Origin: Lacinutrix sp. Hel_I_90
GTDB lineage: Bacteria > Bacteroidota > Bacteroidia > Flavobacteriales > Flavobacteriaceae
Direction of reading: 5' to 3'
NCBI RefSeq assembly: GCF_000934685.1
Contig: NZ_JYNQ01000001.1
Location: 496,001-560,000 of the forward strand
Length of the DNA stretch: 64,000 bases
The notes beneath the pieces were generated by a model. It saw only the letters and a list, made by a program, of their open reading frames with translations. It was not told the DNA's origin and made no database searches. Position numbers and translations under genes: made by a program. Positions 43,996-52,269 of the stretch are shown here, piece after piece; position 1 is the stretch's first letter, and each line of letters starts with the position of its first letter.

Positions 43996-45894
43996 TTACC
44001 CTTTTAACCAGGCTTCTCTCAATTTATTTTGCGCTTCAGTAGCGTTTTCATCTACCGTTAGTTCAGAACCCATAGTGTAAGACTGCGTGAGCTCTGTTTT
44101 AACTATTATTTCTTCTCCTTGTCTATCTAAACGCACGTCTACCGCTCTTCCTGGTTTCCACATAAAAACCTCTGTCAACATTTCGTTTGCATTTTGTAGG
44201 GTTAATGCTTTACCATCTATGGTTTTAATCACATCACCTGGTAGTACACCATTTTGTGCCCAAAAACTATTGTCTTTTACTGCTTCCGAGAAAGGAATTG
44301 TCATTGTAGCCATATCAGGCGCAAAAATTAAAACGCCATCATTTTGAATGTAATTGGTTGCTACTTTTCCTTCTTTTATTTTTAATCCTACTTTATTAAA
44401 GAAATCATTATAATCAATAGGGGTGTCACCAACAACATGAGTTTGCAAAAATGCACCAACACTTGGGTAGGTCATTTCGGTTATTTCAGCGATTAAATTA
44501 TCATCTACAAAGGGTTTGTTATTTCCGTATTTAAGTGATAATTCTTTCATTAAAGATAAAATACCTCTGTTGCCATTACTTTCTTCACGCATTAAAATAT
44601 CGATACACATCCCAATTAATGCACCTTTTTGATATACATTAGTATATTGAGCTGCATAAGGCTCTTCTAAAATATTTTCACTCATTGTGGTAAAGCTCAT
44701 CGCATCATTCATGCTTGATGCTGATTTTATTTTACCCATGACTTTAGTATAGAATTCATCTTCAGTAACTAAACCTTGATCTACTTGAAATAATGTTGCA
44801 AAATATTCAGTAACCCCTTCATACATCCATAAATGCTTTGAAAAGGTGGGTTGATCATAGTCAAAATAATGAACATCTTCTGAGTGCACACTTAATGGGG
44901 TTACAATATGAAAAAACTCATGTGAAACTACATCTACCATACTGCTTGCTAAGGCATCTTCTGGCATAGATTCAGGTAATACGACAACCGTAGAGGTGTG
45001 GTGCTCTAAAGCTCCAAAACCCTTTGGGGATTCTGATTTCCCTTCAGATAAATACAAATAGATATCATATCTTGGTGTACTATTTACATCACCTAAGTAG
45101 GCTTTTTGTGCCTGCATCATTTTCTCCACTGTTTCTTTTACTTTAGCTGCTGTATGCACTTTGTTTGGTGAATAAACACTTAAGACAATCTTAATATCAC
45201 CCACTTTAAATTCTTCAACATCTAAATTCCCATAAAACATTGGGTTATCTGTAATGTCAAAATACCTTGGTGCAAAATAAGTTGTTATCGTTTTGTTGCC
45301 ATCAGTTAAAATCTCATTAGTTTCCTGTAATGCAGAAGTTTTTGTCATTGCCGTTGGTGATACAATCTCTAATTTATACTGGGCATTCTTTAAAGAATCA
45401 AAATAACCAATAAAACCATGAAGATTTAAAACAAAATTAGTGTCTTCAATATTTGTTCCTGCTGGAGAAAAAGGCACGTCTCCTCCTATTCCACCGCCGC
45501 TAATTTCCATGTCAAAGGTGTCATTAACATAATAGCTAATCTTATCTAATTGTTTAGCATTAGTAATAGTCCATGTATTGGTGTCTGTTTTAGTAACCAC
45601 TAATGCATTCCCTTTGTAATCAATGGCTTTTAAATCATCAATATATTTCCCAAAATCACTTACAGAATAAGTCCCTTGTACTACTCGTGGTAATCTATAG
45701 GTAACTACGTCTTCAGTAAAACGTCCTGGATTTATAACCACTGGTGCTTTATCATCGATTACTTTTGTTAAATCTAAATGCGCTTCAATAGGATTTACAG
45801 TTGCTAAATCATTCGTTCCAGTTGCTGTTTTTGTAGAGTTACAGCCCACTAAAATTAATCCTGCAAAAAGTGCAGATAATACATGTTTTCTCAT
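43996..45894 (-). CDS. M61 family metallopeptidase with PDZ domain
   Basis: 632 aa from the ATG at 45892-45894, chosen because it gives a lipoprotein signal (MRKHVLSALFAGLILVGC, Cys18); an upstream start at 45939 adds 15 residues. N-terminal beta domain, then the zinc site HEFFHIV with the third ligand Glu in YEGVTEYFA, and a PDZ-like region (NGVLPGDVIKTIDGKALTL) near the C-terminus. M61 enzymes are glycyl aminopeptidases. Probably a lipid-anchored envelope peptidase. A CAAAAGTA element (minus -7 form) is at 45942. Confidence 0.88.
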   Translation of the reverse strand: MRKHVLSALFAGLILVGCNSTKTATGTNDLATVNPIEAHLDLTKVIDDKAPVVINPGRFTEDVVTYRLPRVVQGTYSVSDFGKYIDDLKAIDYKGNALVVTKTDTNTWTITNAKQLDKISYYVNDTFDMEISGGGIGGDVPFSPAGTNIEDTNFVLNLHGFIGYFDSLKNAQYKLEIVSPTAMTKTSALQETNEILTDGNKTITTYFAPRYFDITDNPMFYGNLDVEEFKVGDIKIVLSVYSPNKVHTAAKVKETVEKMMQAQKAYLGDVNSTPRYDIYLYLSEGKSESPKGFGALEHHTSTVVVLPESMPEDALASSMVDVVSHEFFHIVTPLSVHSEDVHYFDYDQPTFSKHLWMYEGVTEYFATLFQVDQGLVTEDEFYTKVMGKIKSASSMNDAMSFTTMSENILEEPYAAQYTNVYQKGALIGMCIDILMREESNGNRGILSLMKELSLKYGNNKPFVDDNLIAEITEMTYPSVGAFLQTHVVGDTPIDYNDFFNKVGLKIKEGKVATNYIQNDGVLIFAPDMATMTIPFSEAVKDNSFWAQNGVLPGDVIKTIDGKALTLQNANEMLTEVFMWKPGRAVDVRLDRQGEEIIVKTELTQSYTMGSELTVDENATEAQNKLREAWLKG

Positions 45895-46022
45895 TTTTAA
45901 TAGTTTTATTGATTGTCTTATTTCCATTAAGACGCTCAAAAGTACATCTTGTTACTTATTTGAGTTAAAAAATTTTGTTAATTAATGTTAATTAACGGAA
46001 TTCCACTTAGTATCTTGCACGC

Positions 46023-47030
46023 ATGCAAGAGCCTTTAATTAGCATATTAATTCCTTTTAAAAATACACAAGCCTATCTTGCGGAATGCATAGACTCCATT
46101 ATTAATCAATCCTACACACATTGGGAATTGCTAATTGTTGACGATCATTCTACAGACAAAAGCTTTAATCTAGTACATAGCTACGCGAGAAAGGATAGTA
46201 GGATTCAACTATTAAAAAATGAGGGCTCCGGAATTATTGCGGCCTTAAAATTAGCTTTTACACATTCAAAAGGAAATTATATTACGCGAATGGACAGTGA
46301 TGATATCATGCCTCATTTAAAACTTGAAACCTTATTAAATAAGCTTCTAGAAAATGGAAAACACCATATTGCTACAGGTTTAGTTAGCTATTTTTCTGCA
46401 GAAGGTATTAGTGATGGCTACCGCAACTATGAAACCTGGTTGAATGGATTAACAAAAAACGGAAGTAATTACTCCGAAATTTATAAAGAATGTGTTATTC
46501 CTTCACCTTGTTGGATGATTAATCGTACAGATTTAGAGACCATAAATGCTTTTAACCCTTTGCGTTACCCTGAAGATTATGATTTAACTTTTCGCTTTTA
46601 TGAAGCCAATTACAAAGTCATCCCCTGTAATACCGTACTACATTATTGGAGAGATTATGGTACGCGAGCGTCCAGAACCGATGCAAATTATGCCGAAAAT
46701 AGTTTTATAGACCTTAAACTCTTCTACTTTTTAAAACTAAATTATAATGGGTTAAGACCATTGGTTATTTGGGGTGCAGGAAAAAAAGGAAAAACGATTG
46801 CAAAAAAGTTAATAGATCTAAATGTTTCGTTTCACTGGATTTGCGATAACCCAAAGAAAATTGGGAAACATATTTATGATCAGGAGATGAAACCCTTTCA
46901 GTATCTGGAAACTTTAGAGAAACCACAAAGTATCATTAGCGTAGCAAATACAGAGCAACAGCAGATTATTAAGACGTATTTAGCTCACCAGAACATGTTA
47001 TCAATGAAAGATTATTTTTTCTTTTGTTAA
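46023..47030 (+). CDS. Family 2 glycosyltransferase with Rossmann-like C-terminus
   Basis: 335 aa. N-terminal GT-A fold: ISILIPFKNTQAYLAECIDS, IVDDHSTDKS and the DxD-type RMDSDDIMPHLK. Near 245-260 an additional LVIWGAGKKGKTIAKKLIDL motif resembles a dinucleotide-binding GxGxxG site, which is found at the C-terminus of some lineage glycosyltransferases. Transfers a sugar from a nucleotide donor, probably for surface polysaccharide. Single gene. Confidence 0.87.
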   Translation: MQEPLISILIPFKNTQAYLAECIDSIINQSYTHWELLIVDDHSTDKSFNLVHSYARKDSRIQLLKNEGSGIIAALKLAFTHSKGNYITRMDSDDIMPHLKLETLLNKLLENGKHHIATGLVSYFSAEGISDGYRNYETWLNGLTKNGSNYSEIYKECVIPSPCWMINRTDLETINAFNPLRYPEDYDLTFRFYEANYKVIPCNTVLHYWRDYGTRASRTDANYAENSFIDLKLFYFLKLNYNGLRPLVIWGAGKKGKTIAKKLIDLNVSFHWICDNPKKIGKHIYDQEMKPFQYLETLEKPQSIISVANTEQQQIIKTYLAHQNMLSMKDYFFFC

Positions 47031-47082
47031 AGCCATTCGTATTTAAGTTTAAGTTTTTATATTTGATTAATTAAAATGAACA

Positions 47083-49011
47083 ATGCAGTTTAAACATCCA
47101 GAACTTCTTTACGGTCTATTCTTACTGCTAATCCCTATAATCATTCACTTGTTTCAGTTGCGTAAATTCCAAAAGGAATCCTTTACCAATGTTGCCTTTT
47201 TAAAACAAGTAACCTTACAAACGCGTAAAAGCTCGCAAATTAAAAAGTGGTTAACTTTATTTATAAGAATGGGTATTCTTGCGGCTATTGTTATTGCTTT
47301 TGCACAACCTTTTACTTCAAAAAACAAAATACTAAATAGCAAAAGTGAGACTGTTATTTATTTAGATAACTCCTTTAGCATGCAAGCCAAAGGAGAAAAA
47401 GGAGAACTTTTAAAACGTGCTGTACAAGATTTAATAAGTCATGTTCCAGAAGGTGAAAACATATCACTTATTACAAATGATAATATTTACCGAAAAACAA
47501 GCATAAAAGCAATGGCCAATGATTTGTTGCAAGTAAAGTATGCCCCAAATCAAATCCCTTATGAAGCTGCGCTCTTAAAAAGTAAAAAATATTTCTCAAA
47601 AAACAGAAATACGATTAAAAACTTAGTTTTTATAAGTGATTTTCAACAAAAAGAAACAGCTTTTAAAGTTTTAAATGATACGCTTATAGAAACGCATTTA
47701 GTGCAGCTAAAACCAATGAACACAAACAATGTAGCCATTGATAGTATTTATATTTCTAAGCGTAATGCTAATAATTTAGAACTTACCGTTTTATTAGAAA
47801 ACAAGGGCTCTACAATAGAAAACTTACCTGTTTCCCTTTACAATGATGTCAATTTACTAAGTAAGACCTCTGTACGCATTGCAGATAAGGCCAATACCAT
47901 ATTTACACTACCCAATAATGTGCGTATTAATGGCACAATCACGATTGAAGATTCAGGTTTACAGTTTGATAACACCTTATTCTTTAATATTAATGAGACC
48001 ACTAAAATTAATGTGCTGGCCATTAGTGAAGTGAGTGATTCTTTTTTAAAGCGTATTTATACTTCAAACGAATTTGAGTATAAAAACACCAAGCTTTCTC
48101 AACTAAATTATAGCGATATTACCAATCAGAATTTAATTGTTTTAAATGAATTACCAAGCATGCCTTCTTCTTTAAACACCGCATTAAAAGCCTTTACAAA
48201 CAACGGTGGTGTTGTGATTTTGATTCCTTCAAAAATTAGTGATTTACAATCTTATAATTCATTTTTAAAGGACAATAATTTTAAACAATATCAAGCTATT
48301 TCTGATAGCGAAAAACGGCTGACCACGATTAATTATTCACACCCTATTTATAATGATGGTGTCTTTGAAAAACGGGTAACTAACTTTCAGTATCCAAAGA
48401 GCAATTCCTATTTTCCACAGGGTTTAGGAAATGCTTCTGCCGTTCTTCAGTTTGAAGATGGAAAGCCTTTTTTATCTGAAAAAAATAATCTGTTTGTTTT
48501 TACGTCTACTTTAAATACAAAGAACTCTAATTTTCAAGAAGTTAATTTAATAGTGCCTACTTTTTATAATATTTCCAAACAGAGTTTACAGCAGTCTAAC
48601 TTGTTTTATACCATTGGTAAAGAAAACAACTTTGATATTGCTACAGCGTTACAGCAAGATGCTGTACTCACTTTAGTAAATGGCGACAAAAAAGTAATTC
48701 CGCAACAACACTATTTTAATAATAAAGTAACGATCACCACGAATGAAACTCCTGAAACAGCTGGAATATATCACGTTCAAAACAAAGCTGAAATCATACA
48801 AAACGTCAGTTATAATTACAATCGTGATGAGAGTACCTTAGTGTATCAGCAGTTTTCAAACATAGATAATAGTAGCATTTCAAACACCATCGAACAGGTT
48901 TTTGATACGATAAAAAATGATAATAAAGTGAATGCGCTATGGAAATGGTTTGTTATTTTTGCGCTAGCGCTTTTAATTATTGAAATGCTCATCTTAAAAT
49001 ATTTTAAATGA
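47083..49011 (+). CDS. BatA/VWA-type membrane protein
   Basis: 642 aa. The N-terminal BatA domain (TIGR02226) is clear: FKHPELLYGLFLLLIPIIIH, LRKFQKESFTNVAFLK and a second helix near 60-80. A VWA-like region follows (TVIYLDNSFSMQAKGEKGEL with a DxSxS-like site) and a final membrane helix (WFVIFALALLIIEMLIL). Bacteroidota Bat-type proteins were linked to aerotolerance. A TATATTTG element precedes it at 47058. The stop overlaps the next gene by four bases (ATGA). Confidence 0.85.
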   Translation: MQFKHPELLYGLFLLLIPIIIHLFQLRKFQKESFTNVAFLKQVTLQTRKSSQIKKWLTLFIRMGILAAIVIAFAQPFTSKNKILNSKSETVIYLDNSFSMQAKGEKGELLKRAVQDLISHVPEGENISLITNDNIYRKTSIKAMANDLLQVKYAPNQIPYEAALLKSKKYFSKNRNTIKNLVFISDFQQKETAFKVLNDTLIETHLVQLKPMNTNNVAIDSIYISKRNANNLELTVLLENKGSTIENLPVSLYNDVNLLSKTSVRIADKANTIFTLPNNVRINGTITIEDSGLQFDNTLFFNINETTKINVLAISEVSDSFLKRIYTSNEFEYKNTKLSQLNYSDITNQNLIVLNELPSMPSSLNTALKAFTNNGGVVILIPSKISDLQSYNSFLKDNNFKQYQAISDSEKRLTTINYSHPIYNDGVFEKRVTNFQYPKSNSYFPQGLGNASAVLQFEDGKPFLSEKNNLFVFTSTLNTKNSNFQEVNLIVPTFYNISKQSLQQSNLFYTIGKENNFDIATALQQDAVLTLVNGDKKVIPQQHYFNNKVTITTNETPETAGIYHVQNKAEIIQNVSYNYNRDESTLVYQQFSNIDNSSISNTIEQVFDTIKNDNKVNALWKWFVIFALALLIIEMLILKYFK

Positions 49012-50258
49012 ACGTACTCATAAAATCTGCAACCATCATTGATGCTAAGAGCGATTTTCATAATGCAACTCACGATATTTTAATCGAAAAAGGCGCTATT
49101 TCTAAAATAGCCAAAAGCATTAAAAACCCAAAAAACTATAAAGAAATAAAACTGGATAACCTGCATGTATCTCAAGGCTGGTTTGACAGTAGTGTATGTT
49201 TTGGAGAGCCTGGTTTTGAAGACCGGGAAACCATTATAAATGGATTAAAAACAGCGGCAAAATCAGGTTTTACATCAGTGGCGTTACAGGCTAATACTTG
49301 TCCAGTAATTGATTGTAATTCTGATGTGTCTTTCATTAAATCTAAAGCCCAACACCATGCGGTAAGCTTAATGCCAGTTGGGGCATTAACTAAAAATAGT
49401 GAAGGTGTTGCTTTAGCCGAACTTTTTGATATGCAAAATGCTGGTGCCGTGGCTTTTTCAGATTATAAAAGACCAATAATTAATCCCAATTTATTAAAGA
49501 TTGCCTTACAATATGCTAGCAATTTTGGAGGATTGGTGTGCTCTTTTCCACAAGAAAATAAAATTGCAGGAAACGGCGTAATGAATGAGCACGTTACGAG
49601 TACTAACTTGGGTTTAAAAGGTAATCCTAATTTAGCCGAAGCTTTACAGGTCGCCAGAGACTTATATATATTAGAATATACTGGAGGGAAATTACACATT
49701 CCAACAATTTCAACAGTAGAAGCTGTAGATTTAATAAGAGCCGCTAAGCAAAAGAAGTTAGATATCACCTGTAGTGTAGCGATTCATAATTTATTTATGG
49801 ATGATACGGAATTAAAAGAATTTGATACCCGTTTTAAGGTATTGCCGCCATTGCGAACTCAAAACGATATTGAAGCACTCATTGAAGGGGTAAATGACGG
49901 CACTATAGATATGGTAACCAGTGATCACAATCCATTAACGATTGAAGATAAAAAGATAGAGTTTGATTATGCTACTTATGGCACCATTGGTTTGGAAAGT
50001 GCTTTTGGCGCCTTGCAAAACCTATTTACCACGAAAAAAACGATTAAATTACTGACTAACGGTAAAGCACGGTTTTCGCTAGAAAACAGTATTATTAAAG
50101 AAGGTGCATTGGCTAATATGACCTTATTTAACCCTGATGGGAAATATACGTTTACAGCGGATAGAATAGTATCAAAATCTAAAAATAGCATCTTTTTAGA
50201 TCGGGAATTAAAAGGAAAAGTATACGGCATTATAGCCAATAATAAAATAGAATTATAA
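49008..50258 (+). CDS. Dihydroorotase homologue lacking the metal-binding HxH
   Basis: 416 aa, amidohydrolase fold. Family landmarks are recognisable (IDAKSDFHN N-terminus, GMNEHVTSTNLGLKG-like turn at GNGVMNEHVTSTNLG, MVTSDHNPLT), but the first metal motif DxHxHxREP is replaced: Asp60 is kept, the two His are Ser62 and Cys64 and the Arg is Gly66 (WFDSSVCFGEPG). The EVTPHH-like site reads SVAIHN. Two-metal catalysis therefore looks impossible by the standard route. Possibly a non-catalytic partner or a different amidohydrolase. The conserved ATGA overlap with the BatA gene suggests a joint role. Confidence 0.8.
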   Translation: MNVLIKSATIIDAKSDFHNATHDILIEKGAISKIAKSIKNPKNYKEIKLDNLHVSQGWFDSSVCFGEPGFEDRETIINGLKTAAKSGFTSVALQANTCPVIDCNSDVSFIKSKAQHHAVSLMPVGALTKNSEGVALAELFDMQNAGAVAFSDYKRPIINPNLLKIALQYASNFGGLVCSFPQENKIAGNGVMNEHVTSTNLGLKGNPNLAEALQVARDLYILEYTGGKLHIPTISTVEAVDLIRAAKQKKLDITCSVAIHNLFMDDTELKEFDTRFKVLPPLRTQNDIEALIEGVNDGTIDMVTSDHNPLTIEDKKIEFDYATYGTIGLESAFGALQNLFTTKKTIKLLTNGKARFSLENSIIKEGALANMTLFNPDGKYTFTADRIVSKSKNSIFLDRELKGKVYGIIANNKIEL

Positions 50259-50261
50259 TTT

Positions 50262-50591
50262 ATGAATCAACACACTATAGAGGAAGGCAAATCGTTAGCC
50301 ATACTTAGTTATTTTACTTTTATAGGCACACTAATAGCGCTGTTTATGAATCTTGAACGGAAAAACCCTTTTACCAATTTTCATATTAGGCAAATGATAG
50401 GCTTAATTATCATGCTTATTGTTTCAAATGTAGTAGAGCGGTTTGTAAACAGTTGGGCTGGAACAATTTTATGGATTATCACATTCTCATGCTGGCTATA
50501 TGCGTTAATCTATGCTATTAAAGGTGAAATGAAGCTTATTCCCGTATTAGGTGAAAAATTTCAAGAATGGTTTATAAATTTAGGTAACTAA
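50262..50591 (+). CDS. Small membrane protein, DUF4870-like
   Basis: 109 aa, three hydrophobic segments (about 12-30, 45-60 and 68-88) with the RKNPFTNFHIRQMIGLIIM motif typical of this family of short membrane proteins of unknown role. It starts 3 bases after the dihydroorotase-like gene, and its stop overlaps the start of the esterase gene by 1 base (TAATG), which implies translational coupling. Confidence 0.72.
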   Translation: MNQHTIEEGKSLAILSYFTFIGTLIALFMNLERKNPFTNFHIRQMIGLIIMLIVSNVVERFVNSWAGTILWIITFSCWLYALIYAIKGEMKLIPVLGEKFQEWFINLGN

Positions 50592-51247
50592 TGGCAGCAT
50601 TATCTTTACACCACATCGTTCGCGAGTCTTCAATAAAAGAGAACGCCCCTTTACTCCTATTGTTTCATGGTTATGGCAGTGACGAAAACGACTTATTTTC
50701 TTTTGCTGAAGAATTGCCAGAAGAACTATTTATCATCTCTGTAAAAGCACCTTACGCCATGCAACCTTATGGTAACGCTTGGTATGCTATAAACTTTGAT
50801 GCCGATAAAGGTAAATGGAGCGATAACGTGCAAGCAAAAGAGTCTCGTGATAAGATTGCCCGTTTTATAGATGAGGCGCTCGCAAATTACCCTGTTGATA
50901 AAGACAACGTTTCTTTATTAGGATTTAGCCAAGGCACCATTTTAAGCTATGCTGTCGCACTCAGCTATCCGGAAAAAATTAAAAATGTTATTGCTTTAAG
51001 CGGGTACATAAATACAGACTTATTTGAAGTACAGGCTAAAGAAAAATACACCCATTTAAATTTCTATTGTTCACATGGTTCTGTAGATCAGGTTATTCCG
51101 GTTGATTGGGCAAGACAAGCACCAAAATTTTTAGAGTCTTTAGATATTAAATACCAATACAGCGAATTCCCCGTTGGTCATGGTGTTGCACCGCAAAATT
51201 TTTACGAATTAAGAGATTGGCTAAAGAATAGACTAAAAATTAAATAA
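50591..51247 (+). CDS. Phospholipase/carboxylesterase family alpha/beta hydrolase
   Basis: 218 aa. The N-terminal LLLFHGYGSDENDLFSFAEE, the nucleophile Ser in LLGFSQGTILSYAVAL and the catalytic Asp and His near GSVDQVIP and PVGHGVAPQ form a complete triad. Cytosolic esterase of the YpfH/EstB type. Last gene of the overlapping run starting with BatA at 47083. Its ATG shares one base with the preceding stop. Confidence 0.87.
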   Translation: MAALSLHHIVRESSIKENAPLLLLFHGYGSDENDLFSFAEELPEELFIISVKAPYAMQPYGNAWYAINFDADKGKWSDNVQAKESRDKIARFIDEALANYPVDKDNVSLLGFSQGTILSYAVALSYPEKIKNVIALSGYINTDLFEVQAKEKYTHLNFYCSHGSVDQVIPVDWARQAPKFLESLDIKYQYSEFPVGHGVAPQNFYELRDWLKNRLKIK

Positions 51248-51514
51248 TTTTTATAGTCGTTAAGTGTTAATTAGGTAATAATTAAGTTTTTTTAACTAAA
51301 AATCAGTTTGAATACAATTTTTAAGTAACTTCGGTAGTGCTAATGATGTTGTTTCTCCCCAGAAAACCTTTTTTTAGAGGTGATCTATTATTTTTTTTTG
51401 AATAGGTATTTTGAGTATATAATTTACTTTATGCATTAAAATGTTTCAACAAAAATAAGCGAGTACAGTATTTTACTAGTTTGCTTATTAATAAGTGCTA
51501 ACCGCTATTAACCA

Positions 51515-52264
51515 ATGAAGAAACCAAAATCTACCCTTTTAAAAACAAGTCTATTTATTACTTTCTTAGTCACAACTGTAACCTTTACTAAGGCACAAGA
51601 AAATAATAAAGAGAATCTTGAAATTTTTGACAAGATAATTGGTCCTGAGAATACAAAGCTATACAATGGCAAACGCTATTATAACCTCTATAAATCTACT
51701 TTAAATAATCATAATTTTTTTAAGCAACCTAACTATCAAAAGGGTGACGTGTTTTATGACGGACAATATTTTATAAATGTTGACCTTAAATATGATTTAT
51801 TTGTTGATAAATTAATATTCAAGCCAGTTGGTGAGAAAAGCTATTTAAATATAGAGCTTATTAAGAACAAGATAGATTCCTTTAGTTTTCAAAATCATAA
51901 GTTTATTAATTCAGCAATTTTACAAGAAAATGAAGACTTCCTTTCCGGTTTCCTCGAAGTTATATATACCTCTCCGTTAATGCAATTGTATGCTAAAAGA
52001 AGGAAAACTGTTTCTGAAAGAATAAAACAAACACGATTAACTTATACATTCTATACAGAAGATCTTTATTTTTTATCCTATAACAGTATTTTGTATGAAA
52101 TAAATAGCTCAAAAGATTTTGGAAAAATATTTCTAACCCTACGTAAAGAAATAAAAAAGACGAGTAAAGAAAATAAAGAAAGATTCAGAAATAATGATGA
52201 AGACTTGTACCTCTACCTAATTACTTTTATCAACTTCAGGCTAAATACCAATAAAGCTAACTAA
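51515..52264 (+). CDS. Secreted protein, first gene of the TonB/DUF4249 operon
   Basis: 249 aa with a signal peptide (LLKTSLFITFLVTTVTFTKAQ, cut near residue 27). The mature part is rich in aromatic and Asn/Lys residues, mixed alpha/beta, with no motif I recognise (YDGQYFINVDLKYDLFVDKL region). It starts the operon: the receptor begins 5 bases after its stop. The 267-base gap before it has no clear consensus promoter, though the direction and spacing imply one. A role in the outer membrane complex is inferred only from position. Confidence 0.6.
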   Translation: MKKPKSTLLKTSLFITFLVTTVTFTKAQENNKENLEIFDKIIGPENTKLYNGKRYYNLYKSTLNNHNFFKQPNYQKGDVFYDGQYFINVDLKYDLFVDKLIFKPVGEKSYLNIELIKNKIDSFSFQNHKFINSAILQENEDFLSGFLEVIYTSPLMQLYAKRRKTVSERIKQTRLTYTFYTEDLYFLSYNSILYEINSSKDFGKIFLTLRKEIKKTSKENKERFRNNDEDLYLYLITFINFRLNTNKAN

Positions 52265-52269
52265 ACTTT

